In this document: positions 25,244 through 33,212 of the stretch, piece after piece | Numbering within the stretch: the stretch's first letter is position 1 | Layout: every line of letters begins with the position of its first letter | Assembly: GCF_965208895.1 (NCBI RefSeq) | Contig: NZ_OZ242363.1 | Location: 3,534,001 to 3,598,000, forward strand | DNA: 64,000 nucleotides | From: Poriferisodalis sp965208895 | GTDB lineage: Bacteria > Actinomycetota > Acidimicrobiia > Acidimicrobiales > Poriferisodalaceae | Direction of reading: 5' to 3' | Notes under the pieces: generated by a model | What the model was told of the DNA's origin: nothing | The model's database searches: none | What the model saw: only the letters and a program-made list of their open reading frames with translations | Position numbers and translations under genes: made by a program

Positions 25244-25373
25244 CTTCCGTGCGAACCCGCGGTGCTCCTTGACAACCGAATACCCGAGCGAGTCCGATGG
25301 GGCTTATTTCGCGCGCTGCGCGGCCTTTTCTGGCCGCAGGCAGTCCTCTTGGCCACGCTCCGTGACCGGGAGA
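25244..25373 (+). promoter_or_regulatory. CRISPR leader
   Basis: The 130 bp between cas2 and the first repeat. It contains TTGACA (25269-25274), a possible -35 element, a TTATTT about 30 bases later, and a tight hairpin GCGGCC-6-GGCCGC (25320-25337). It should carry the array promoter and the integration signal. Confidence 0.6.
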
Positions 25374-28300
25374 CTTGGAGGGGGAATATTCCCCCTCCCT
25401 TTGTTGAGCGGTGTTGTGGACAGCCGATGTCACGATCCGCGGGGAGCCTTGGAGGGGGAATATTCCCCCTCCCTTTGTTGAGCGCGGCGCGCCACGGTCG
25501 GCGGCGTGACCGTCCCCAGCTTGGAGGGGGAATATTCCCCCTCCCTTTGTTGAGCGGGCCGCCGCGCCGATCGGGCAGCCCGCGGCCGGACGGCCTTGGA
25601 GGGGGAATATTCCCCCTCCCTTTGTTGAGCGCTCGACGCGGAGCCGGGGACGAGCATGCCGGTGCGGCTTGGAGGGGGAATATTCCCCCTCCCTTTGTTG
25701 AGCGTGTTCGGCGCCGATTCCGAACGGCTCCCCGACGGCCTCCTTGGAGGGGGAATATTCCCCCTCCCTTTGTTGAGCGCTCGGTCAGTTCTTCGAGCGA
25801 GTCGTAGCGGCCGTCCTTGGAGGGGGAATATTCCCCCTCCCTTTGTTGAGCGCCGGTGGACTACGACGACGACGCCACGCTCGACGCGCACTTGGAGGGG
25901 GAATATTCCCCCTCCCTTTGTTGAGCGCGGCTTATCGGTGCCGTGCCGGCGTTCATGTTGTGATCTTGGAGGGGGAATATTCCCCCTCCCTTTGTTGAGC
26001 GCGGCGGCGACGCGGGCGGCCGAGATGCTGGCCGAGCCTTGGAGGGGGAATATTCCCCCTCCCTTTGTTGAGCGCCGACTCTGTTCGAGCCGGAAGCTGA
26101 CGATGACTACTTGGAGGGGGAATATTCCCCCTCCCTTTGTTGAGCGCGGCGCGCCACGGTCGGCGGCGTGACCGTCCCCAGCTCTTGGAGGGGGAATATT
26201 CCCCCTCCCTTTGTTGAGCGACGGCGTCGGTGTACCGCGTCGTCGCCGACGCGGACTTGGAGGGGGAATATTCCCCCTCCCTTTGTTGAGCGGTCCTCGG
26301 GCATGCGCCGCCCGCCGGCACGTCGCCGAACTTGGAGGGGGAATATTCCCCCTCCCTTTGTTGAGCGTGCTGCTGCGGCGGCGTGGCGAGCCGATCATGA
26401 CGGCCTTGGAGGGGGAATATTCCCCCTCCCTTTGTTGAGCGGCCGGCTCGCGATTGGAGGCCCCCTTTCTGCAGTCCGTCCTTGGAGGGGGAATATTCCC
26501 CCTCCCTTTGTTGAGCGACCGGCCGCAACTCGGGCGGCCGTGACCTCGGAGACGGCTTGGAGGGGGAATATTCCCCCTCCCTTTGTTGAGCGCTCGAGAC
26601 GGGCACCGTCGAGGATCGTGCGTTCCGCTTGGAGGGGGAATATTCCCCCTCCCTTTGTTGAGCGTGCGCAGGCTGCGCAGGATATCAGACCATGAGGCAC
26701 GCCTTGGAGGGGGAATATTCCCCCTCCCTTTGTTGAGCGAGCGCACAGTCACCGTCGCCGGTCCTGGCCCGCTGCTTGGAGGGGGAATATTCCCCCTCCC
26801 TTTGTTGAGCGGACCGGAACGTCCACGCCCCCAAGTGGTTCTCCAGCCTTGGAGGGGGAATATTCCCCCTCCCTTTGTTGAGCGGCGTCGTCGACGTTCA
26901 ACGACGGCGCCAGGGTGCACGGCTTGGAGGGGGAATATTCCCCCTCCCTTTGTTGAGCGCCCATCAGCCAGCGGGTGAATTCCGGGTTGAGTACGCTTGG
27001 AGGGGGAATATTCCCCCTCCCTTTGTTGAGCGACGTTCACGTTCGCCGCTCCGGTCGGCACCACTCACTTGGAGGGGGAATATTCCCCCTCCCTTTGTTG
27101 AGCGGACGCTGAGCCTGCCGTGAGGGATCGGGCTTCGACGGAACTTGGAGGGGGAATATTCCCCCTCCCTTTGTTGAGCGCCGTCAGCGGCGGTGGCGAC
27201 TGTCGCTGTCGAGTCCGCCGCTTGGAGGGGGAATATTCCCCCTCCCTTTGTTGAGCGGGCGACTTGTTCGCGGGCGTAGGTCCAGCGGTAGACTTGGAGG
27301 GGGAATATTCCCCCTCCCTTTGTTGAGCGATGATGTACACTGGTGTACAAGCCCTCCCCATGAGCTTGGAGGGGGAATATTCCCCCTCCCTTTGTTGAGC
27401 GGCCGCGTGCCAGTTCGACTGGTCGCCCGAGTCATGGCCTTGGAGGGGGAATATTCCCCCTCCCTTTGTTGAGCGGTCGATGGTGGCCAGCCACCGGTTC
27501 GGCCCCCACGTGACCTTGGAGGGGGAATATTCCCCCTCCCTTTGTTGAGCGCGCTGAATGAGCGCATGGACGGGCCAGGTCACACGGCGCCTTGGAGGGG
27601 GAATATTCCCCCTCCCTTTGTTGAGCGTTGGCGGCGACCTTGCACGCCGACGTCGGCTACGTCTTGCTTGGAGGGGGAATATTCCCCCTCCCTTTGTTGA
27701 GCGTCCATGACGAATGTCCTGTCGCGGCCCCATCTCGGGACTTGGAGGGGGAATATTCCCCCTCCCTTTGTTGAGCGCGGTCTATGTCGCGTATCGGCGT
27801 GCCTCGGAGGGGCACTTGGAGGGGGAATATTCCCCCTCCCTTTGTTGAGCGATCTCGATGTGCCGCCGCCAGGTGCCCGTCTACTTCTTGGAGGGGGAAT
27901 ATTCCCCCTCCCTTTGTTGAGCGGACACATGGCCATGCGCCGCTCATGCACCCGAGGCCCTTGGAGGGGGAATATTCCCCCTCCCTTTGTTGAGCGGCGG
28001 CGACTGCATCCGCAGCCGCACGCTCGGTCAAGGACCTTGGAGGGGGAATATTCCCCCTCCCTTTGTTGAGCGCAGACCGACGTGCGCGCCGCGGTCAGCG
28101 GCGGCGGTCTTGGAGGGGGAATATTCCCCCTCCCTTTGTTGAGCGGGCTGGGCCGGCGGCGCCGGCGGCGACTCGCAGCCCGAACTTGGAGGGGGAATAT
28201 TCCCCCTCCCTTTGTTGAGCGCGCGTCGCCGACAGACGCGAGCCGTGACCGCGGAGCCCTTGGAGGGGGAATATTCCCCCTCCCTTTGTTGAGCGGTCCT

Positions 28301-29405
28301 CACCGGCCGTCCTCTGAGTGCCGCCGACATCTTGGAGGGGGAATATTCCCCCTCCCTTTGTTGAGCGGGCGCCCGCGGCGACGAGGGCGGCTGGACGCGC
28401 CTCGCTTGGAGGGGGAATATTCCCCCTCCCTTTGTTGAGCGATGTTGATCGTCGCCGACCGCAGGTCGGCGAGCAGCTCTTGGAGGGGGAATATTCCCCC
28501 TCCCTTTGTTGAGCGATCGCTGGCGTCATAACCCTTCACCCGCCGACGGGCACCTTGGAGGGGGAATATTCCCCCTCCCTTTGTTGAGCGTTCGGCGCTC
28601 GGCGCATGGTCCCACACACCTACTGGGCCTTGGAGGGGGAATATTCCCCCTCCCTTTGTTGAGCGACCAGTTACTGGCAGCCGGCGCAACCACTAACCGG
28701 TGCTCTTGGAGGGGGAATATTCCCCCTCCCTTTGTTGAGCGACGGCGCCGATCGCTGCGGCGCCGGTCGAGAACGCCGCTTGGAGGGGGAATATTCCCCC
28801 TCCCTTTGTTGAGCGCGCCGCGACTGGGTCGACGGCGCCTACCGGATCTGGGTCTTGGAGGGGGAATATTCCCCCTCCCTTTGTTGAGCGACGACGGCCG
28901 TGTTCCGCGTCGTCGCCGACGCGGACTTGGAGGGGGAATATTCCCCCTCCCTTTGTTGAGCGCGCACCATGTCGGTGATCCTGTCCAGACAGAACGCGAC
29001 TTGGAGGGGGAATATTCCCCCTCCCTTTGTTGAGCGAGCCGGATCGGCTGACCGGCGCCGAGTCGGCTGACCGCTTGGAGGGGGAATATTCCCCCTCCCT
29101 TTGTTGAGCGCTGGCGATGGCATTCGAAGCCGGCGCCATCAGAGACCAGCTTGGAGGGGGAATATTCCCCCTCCCTTTGTTGAGCGCGCGTCTGGGTCCA
29201 CGCCACGCTCGGCACCCGCCGGCCTTGGAGGGGGAATATTCCCCCTCCCTTTGTTGAGCGAAGCAATCAAGCAAGCAAGGGAGCAACAACGATGACCTTG
29301 GAGGGGGAATATTCCCCCTCCCTTTGTTGAGCGGCCGCGACCGCGACGAGCCGATGCCCGACGACCTCCTTGGAGGGGGAATATTCCCCCTCCCTTTGTT
29401 GAGCG
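25374..29405 (+). CRISPR. Main CRISPR array: 55 repeats of 37 bp, 54 spacers of about 35-39 bp
   Basis: I counted 55 repeats beginning CTTGGAGGGGG and ending CCCTTTGTTGAGCG, all identical by eye, at a mean spacing of 74 bp. Bases 4-25 of the repeat form a perfect 22-bp palindrome (half-site GGAGGGGGAAT). The leader end is at cas2. Spacers are GC-rich, as expected for actinophage or plasmid targets. Spacer 2 (25485-25519) reappears as spacer 11 (26147-26183) with two extra bases at its end. Spacers 12 (26221-26255) and 48 (28891-28925) match at about 30 of 35 bases. Spacer 53 (29261-29296) includes what looks like a ribosome-binding site and ATG. Open reading frames over the array are artefacts of the repeat. 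Confidence 0.97.
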
Positions 29406-29553
29406 AGGTACACCACCACGAGCTAGCCCTGATTATTCATGAGAATGCCGCGAGTCGTCTTTTGGGCATGCCGGTTGGCCTGATTTGTCGTGTCGGGGTT
29501 GTTGGGGTGCGAATCAGGGCTCCGCTGGGCTGTTTTTGGCCCCGATTTGGGTG
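29406..29553. other. Junction between array and first IS3 element, with a short inverted repeat
   Basis: After the last intact repeat come about 19 bases that may be the start of a spacer, then AGCCCTGATT (29425-29434) and its exact inverse AATCAGGGCT (29512-29521). The segment bounded by these may be the remnant of another small element. GTGCGAATCA at 29507 matches ten bases of the neighbouring IS end. Confidence 0.4.
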
Positions 29554-29598
29554 TGATTCGCACTGGGTTTCGCGCAGGCTCCAAGGATTGGAGCGAGC

Positions 29599-29946
29599 AT
29601 GGGATCTATGGACACACAAGCGGGGCGGGCGGCGACGTCGCGTCGGTATTCGGCTGAGCAGAAACAGCAGGCGGTGCGGATGGTGTTCGCGTTGCGCGAA
29701 GAGCTGGGCACCTCGGCTGGGACGGTGACGCGTGTGGCGCGTCAGCTGGGCTATGGCGAGGAGTCGCTGCGCCGCTGGGTGGCTCAGGCCGAGGTCGACG
29801 CCGGGGCTCGACCCGGCGTGTCGAGCGCTGAGAGCGGCGAGCTCAAGAAGCTTCGCCAGGAGAACCGCGAACTGCGGCGAGCGAATGAGATCTTGCAGCG
29901 GGCGGCGGTTTTTTTCGGGGCGGAGCTCGACCGCCGACAGCGATGA
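29599..29946 (+). CDS. IS3-family transposase OrfA (element 1)
   Basis: A 115-residue helix-turn-helix protein: RRYSAEQKQQAVRMVFALRE, then GYGEESLRRWVAQAEVDAG form the DNA-binding part, and KLRQENRELRRANEILQRAA a leucine-zipper coiled coil. It binds the IS ends. Near its end a run of seven T (29909-29915) lies in the place where IS3 elements shift to the -1 frame. An ATG at 29611 (MDTQ) is an alternative start. Overlaps orfB by 4 bases. Confidence 0.88.
   Translation: MGSMDTQAGRAATSRRYSAEQKQQAVRMVFALREELGTSAGTVTRVARQLGYGEESLRRWVAQAEVDAGARPGVSSAESGELKKLRQENRELRRANEILQRAAVFFGAELDRRQR
29909..29915 (+). promoter_or_regulatory. Likely -1 frameshift site of IS3 element 1
   Basis: Seven consecutive T in GGTTTTTTTCGG. 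The orfB frame is open upstream of its ATG through this run (GFFRGGARPPTAMIVEF), so slipping back one base here would join OrfA to OrfB as the full transposase. Confidence 0.6.
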
Positions 29947-30872
29947 TCGTCGAGTTCGTCGACGCGAACCGCGAAGAGTTCGGGGTCGAGCCCGTCTGCG
30001 CTGCGTTGCAGGCGGCCCCCTCCACGTATTGGTCGGCCAAGCGCCGGCCGCCGTCAGCGCGTGCGTTGCGCGACGCCAAGATGATGCCGCTGCTGTTGGT
30101 CCTGTGGCAGGCCAACTACTGCGTCTATGGGGCGCGCAAGCTGTGGGTGGCGGCCCGGCGAGCGGGCCATGACATCGGCCGCGACCAAGTGGCTCGGCTG
30201 ATGGGCCTGCTCGATATCCGGGGTGTCCAGCGGACAAAGCGGGTGCGCACCACCCGGGCGGACCCCAAAGCCGCCCGGCCGCCCGATCTCGTCGAGCGCG
30301 ACTTCACAGCCGACGCGCCGAACCGGCTGTGGGTCGCGGACCTCACCCATGTCCCCACCTGGTCCGGCGTCGCCTATGTGTGCTTCATCACCGACGCGTT
30401 CTCCCGCCGCATCGTGGGCTGGCGGGTCGCGTCGAACATGGCAACACAGATGGTGCTCGACGCGCTCGAGATGGCCCGCTGGGCACGCGGCGCCCGCCTC
30501 GAAGGGCTCATAGCCCACGCCGACGCCGGCAGCCAGTTCACCAGCATCCGCTACAGCGAACGGCTCGACGAAATCGGCGCCGTCCCGTCGATCGGGTCGG
30601 TCGCCGACTCATATGACAACGCCCTCGCCGAGGCGGTCAACTCGCTCTACAAGACCGAGCTGATCCGCGGCCCAGGCCAAGGCCCGTGGCGCACGATCGA
30701 CGACGTCGAGCTCGCCACCCTCGGCTGGGTGCACTGGTGGAACACCGACCGCATCCACGGCTACCTCCACGACCAGTCACCCGACCAATTCGAAGCCGCC
30801 TACGCTGCGGCGAACACCGACAACCACCAAACAAAAAACCACAACATTCAGCCTGCGCAAAACCCAGGGTGA
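29943..30872 (+). CDS. IS3-family transposase OrfB (element 1), DDE catalytic part
   Basis: A 309-residue rve-type integrase domain. The triad is visible: first Asp in LWVADLTHVPT, second in LIAHADAGSQFTSIRY, and Glu in YDNALAEAVNSLYKTEL. The C-terminal DVELATLGWVHWWNTDRIHG is also typical. It overlaps orfA by 4 bases in the -1 frame, so it is probably made as an OrfAB fusion. All catalytic residues are present and the element looks intact. Confidence 0.9.
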   Translation: MIVEFVDANREEFGVEPVCAALQAAPSTYWSAKRRPPSARALRDAKMMPLLLVLWQANYCVYGARKLWVAARRAGHDIGRDQVARLMGLLDIRGVQRTKRVRTTRADPKAARPPDLVERDFTADAPNRLWVADLTHVPTWSGVAYVCFITDAFSRRIVGWRVASNMATQMVLDALEMARWARGARLEGLIAHADAGSQFTSIRYSERLDEIGAVPSIGSVADSYDNALAEAVNSLYKTELIRGPGQGPWRTIDDVELATLGWVHWWNTDRIHGYLHDQSPDQFEAAYAAANTDNHQTKNHNIQPAQNPG

Positions 30873-30895
30873 ATCAGTACTGTGGTATGGGTTGG

Positions 30896-30931
30896 CTTGG
30901 AGGGGGAATATTCCCCCTCCCTTTGTGAGCC
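30896..30931 (+). CRISPR. Isolated, damaged CRISPR repeat between insertion sequences
   Basis: Matches the array repeat from CTTGG through CCCTTTGT, then reads GAGCC instead of TGAGCG. Nineteen bases of probable spacer (30877-30895) separate it from IS3 element 1. The damage coincides with the putative end of an ISL3-family element, so that element probably inserted into this repeat. Confidence 0.85.
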
Positions 30932-31817
30932 TTCGCGAATTTGTGGGATTTGGGCTGCTGGGCTCGGTGTGGGGGTCAGGTTAGTAGCAGGCCGCGGGCT
31001 TCGAAGTTGGTGTAGTTGGTGAAGCCGTGGGCTTTGCGCCGCAGGACTTGCAGCAGGTTGTTGGTGCCTTCGATGCGTCCGTTGCTGGGGCGCCGTGTGT
31101 GGTGCCAGTTGAGGATCTGCTCGTTCCAGGCCAGGAACGTGTCGACGGTGTCGCTGAACTCGGGGATGTCCCCGGTCCCGTAGATGTCCGCGAAGCGGTC
31201 CAGTGCCGCCAGGGCGCCTTCGCGGTCCTCGGCAAGGTAGAGGTTGTGCAGCTCGCCCAGCGCGTCCCAGGCTGCTTTGAGGCGAGGCTGGGTCTCGAAC
31301 AGCTTGTCGAGGCGGGCCTTTTCGTCGGCGTCGAGCTTGTCGGGGCGTCGCATCAGCAAGAACCGTGCTTTGAACACTTCTGGGTCGAACGCAGGCTTGG
31401 AGCCCTCGGGGCGGCGCTGCACGTCGCGGCGCACCGCGGTCATCCCTGCCGCGAACCATCTGATGACGTGGAACCGATCCAGGACGTGACGGGCGTGGCC
31501 GAGCTGTTTGTCTATTGCCGACTTGTATGCCTTGGAGCCGTCGGACACCACGACTTTGACGCGGCGGCACCATTTGGGTCCCTGAGCAGCCAGAAACCCC
31601 GACAATGCTGCGCTGTCGCGGTGGGGGACCATGGCGAGCACCTCGCCGGTGTCGCCGTTGACGAGCACCGTCACATAGCGATGCCGCTTGCGTATCGACG
31701 TCTCGTCGACCAGCAGCACCCGGCATCTTCGCCGCCGGCGATGGTCGGCGACGACGCCCGCCCAGGCCACCACCAACGCGTTCACCAGCCCCCAGCTCAC
31801 CCGGTGCCTCTTGGCTG
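30926..31817 (-). mobile_element. ISL3-family insertion sequence, 5'-truncated
   Basis: The 3' end lies close to GAGCCTTCGCGAATTTGTGGG (about 30926), resembling ISL3-family termini, directly in a CRISPR repeat. The other end is missing: the transposase frame runs without a break to 31817, where IS3 element 2 begins. The left boundary is approximate. Confidence 0.65.
30976..31817 (-). pseudogene. ISL3-family transposase lacking its N-terminus
   Basis: About 280 residues of a DDE_Tnp_ISL3 domain: VLLVDETSIRKRHRYVTVLV, VVVSDGSKAYKSAIDKQLG, LDRFHVIRWFAAGM, and the glutamate in NGRIEGTNNLLQVLRRKAHG. Intact relatives are about 400 residues, with an N-terminal zinc-ribbon and helix-turn-helix region that is absent here. 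A GTG at 31800 could still start translation, but without DNA-binding parts the protein is probably inactive. Truncated by IS3 element 2. Confidence 0.82.
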
Positions 31818-31868
31818 TGAATCGCCCCGGGTTTGGTGGAGGCTCTGATCCTTGGGAAGGATGGAGCT

Positions 31869-32162
31869 ATGGCGAACAATGGGAGGTATCCCGCTGAGCT
31901 GCGTGAGCGGGCGGTGAGGATGGTGCTCGACCATGAGCGTGACCACGGTTCGAGATGGGAGGCGATCTGCTCGGTTGCTCACAAGCTGGGGCCGTCGGCG
32001 GAGTCGGTGCGCAAGTGGGTGCGCCGTGCCGAGATCGACGCTGGAGCCCGTGACGGGGTTACCACTGCGGAGCGTGAGCGGATCAAGGTCCTCGAACGCG
32101 AGAACCGCGAGCTGCGTCGAGCGAACGAGATCTTGAAGGCGGCGTCGGCTTTCTTCGGGTAA
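31869..32162 (+). CDS. IS3-family transposase OrfA (element 2)
   Basis: A 97-residue protein: MANNGRYPAELRERAVRMVL, then AHKLGPSAESVRKWVRRAEI is the helix-turn-helix part and KVLERENRELRRANEILKAA the coiled coil. It ends at FFG with a TAA. Unlike element 1, orfB is in the same reading frame, with the stop and 27 bases between them, so a simple -1 shift would not join the two. Confidence 0.85.
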   Translation: MANNGRYPAELRERAVRMVLDHERDHGSRWEAICSVAHKLGPSAESVRKWVRRAEIDAGARDGVTTAERERIKVLERENRELRRANEILKAASAFFG

Positions 32163-32189
32163 GGGGCTCGACCGCCAGTCTCAGAGATA

Positions 32190-33146
32190 GTGGCGTTCGT
32201 CGACGCTCACAGGGACCGGTTCGGGGTCGAGCCGATCTGCGCTGTGCTCACCGAGCACGGCGTCGGGATCGCCCCGTCCACCTATTACGCCGCGAAGACC
32301 AGGCCGCCGTCGGCGAGAGCGCGACGCGACGGGTTCTTGTGCGACGTGATCGCCCGGGTGCATCGCGACAACTACGACGCCTACGGCGCGGTGAAGGTGT
32401 GGGAGCACCTCAACCGCGTCGAGGCGATCCCGGCCGCCCGCTGCACCACCGAGCGGCTGATGCGCCGCCTGGGCCTCGAGGGGACCCGGCGGGGCCGGCC
32501 GCCTTCGACCACCACCCCGCGGCCCGACGACGACCGGCCCGCGGACCTGGTGAACCGAGACTTCTCAGCGTCGGCGCCTGATCGGCTGTGGCTCGCGGAC
32601 CTCACCTACGTGCGCACCCGCAGCGGCTGGGTGTACGCGGCGTTCGTGATCGACGCCTACAGCCGCCGGGTGCTGGGATGGCAGACGTCGCGCTCCTTGC
32701 GCACCGACCTCGCCCTCGACGCATTGGACATGGCCATCCACACCCGCCGACGCGACGGCCGCGCTGTGGAGGGGGTCACCCATCACAGCGACCGCGGATC
32801 GCAATACCTGTCCATCCGCTACAGCCAAAGGCTCGCCGACAACAACGTCGTCGCGTCGGTCGGCTCCAAGGGCGACAGCTACGACAACGCCATGATCGAG
32901 AGCTTCAACGGCCTCTACAAGTGGGAGCTGATCTACCCCCGCGGACCCTGGCAGAACATCAGCGAAGTCGAGTACGCCACCCTCGAATGGGTCGACTGGT
33001 ACAACCATCGGCGGCTCCACAGCCGCCTCACCGGCACCCCCCGCCACACCACCCCGATCGAACACGAGAACGCCCACTACAGTCAAACCGTCACAGCCGA
33101 CCAGGCTGCGACCCACAAAAAACAGTCTCTACCGAACCCGGTGTGA
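32190..33146 (+). CDS. IS3-family transposase OrfB (element 2), DDE catalytic part
   Basis: A 318-residue rve-type transposase with Asp in LWLADLTYVRTRSGW, Asp in THHSDRGSQYLSIRY and Glu in YDNAMIESFNGLYKWEL. The GTG at 32190 (MAFVDAHRDRFGVEPIC) is taken as the start. The frame is the same as orfA but separated by a TAA, so OrfB is either re-initiated, made by readthrough, or the element has gained an indel. Catalytic residues are intact. Confidence 0.88.
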   Translation: MAFVDAHRDRFGVEPICAVLTEHGVGIAPSTYYAAKTRPPSARARRDGFLCDVIARVHRDNYDAYGAVKVWEHLNRVEAIPAARCTTERLMRRLGLEGTRRGRPPSTTTPRPDDDRPADLVNRDFSASAPDRLWLADLTYVRTRSGWVYAAFVIDAYSRRVLGWQTSRSLRTDLALDALDMAIHTRRRDGRAVEGVTHHSDRGSQYLSIRYSQRLADNNVVASVGSKGDSYDNAMIESFNGLYKWELIYPRGPWQNISEVEYATLEWVDWYNHRRLHSRLTGTPRHTTPIEHENAHYSQTVTADQAATHKKQSLPNPV

Positions 33147-33155
33147 TTCACCTCA

Positions 33156-33192
33156 CTTGGAGGGGGAATATTCCCCCTCCCTTTGTTGAGCG
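33156..33192 (+). CRISPR. Distal, intact CRISPR repeat beyond the insertion sequences
   Basis: A complete 37-bp repeat identical to those of the main array, five bases after IS3 element 2 and 20 bases before the stop of the second oxidoreductase copy. It is probably the original last repeat of the array; at least one spacer next to it has been lost. Confidence 0.92.
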
Positions 33193-33212
33193 GTCGACAG
33201 AGAGCTCGTCGG

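Larger units (their letters stand above)
29554..30876 (+). mobile_element. IS3-family insertion sequence, element 1 (1323 bp)
   Basis: Imperfect 27-bp terminal inverted repeats: TGATTCGCACTGGGTTTCGC at 29554 against the inverse of AACCCAGGGTGAATCA ending at 30876, with TG...CA termini. It encodes orfA and orfB in the IS3 layout. The three bases outside each end are GTG and GTA, so no clean target duplication remains. It sits in the distal part of the CRISPR array. Confidence 0.85.
31818..33150 (+). mobile_element. IS3-family insertion sequence, element 2 (1333 bp)
   Basis: Imperfect terminal inverted repeats: TGAATCGCCCCGGGTTTGGT at 31818 against the inverse of ACCGAACCCGGTGTGATTCA ending at 33150. 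It carries orfA and orfB. The bases outside (CTG and CCT) do not form a target duplication, so flanking DNA was probably lost. Its sequence differs substantially from element 1, so the two are separate arrivals. Confidence 0.85.

Noticed and set aside
25430..29289. Long open frames across the array with a repeated peptide such as STKGGGIFPLQ or GRGNIPPP
   Set aside because: They are the CRISPR repeat translated in all frames; the 37-bp repeat lacks stops and the spacers are GC-rich. No ribosome sites or other coding signs.
25374..29405. Spacers targeting genes within this window
   Set aside because: I saw no spacer matching the flanking genes, but this was only a visual check; a computed search of all 54 spacers against the genome would settle it.
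29551..30879. GTG/GTA beside IS3 element 1 as a 3-bp target duplication
   Set aside because: They differ at one of three bases, which is too weak to claim.
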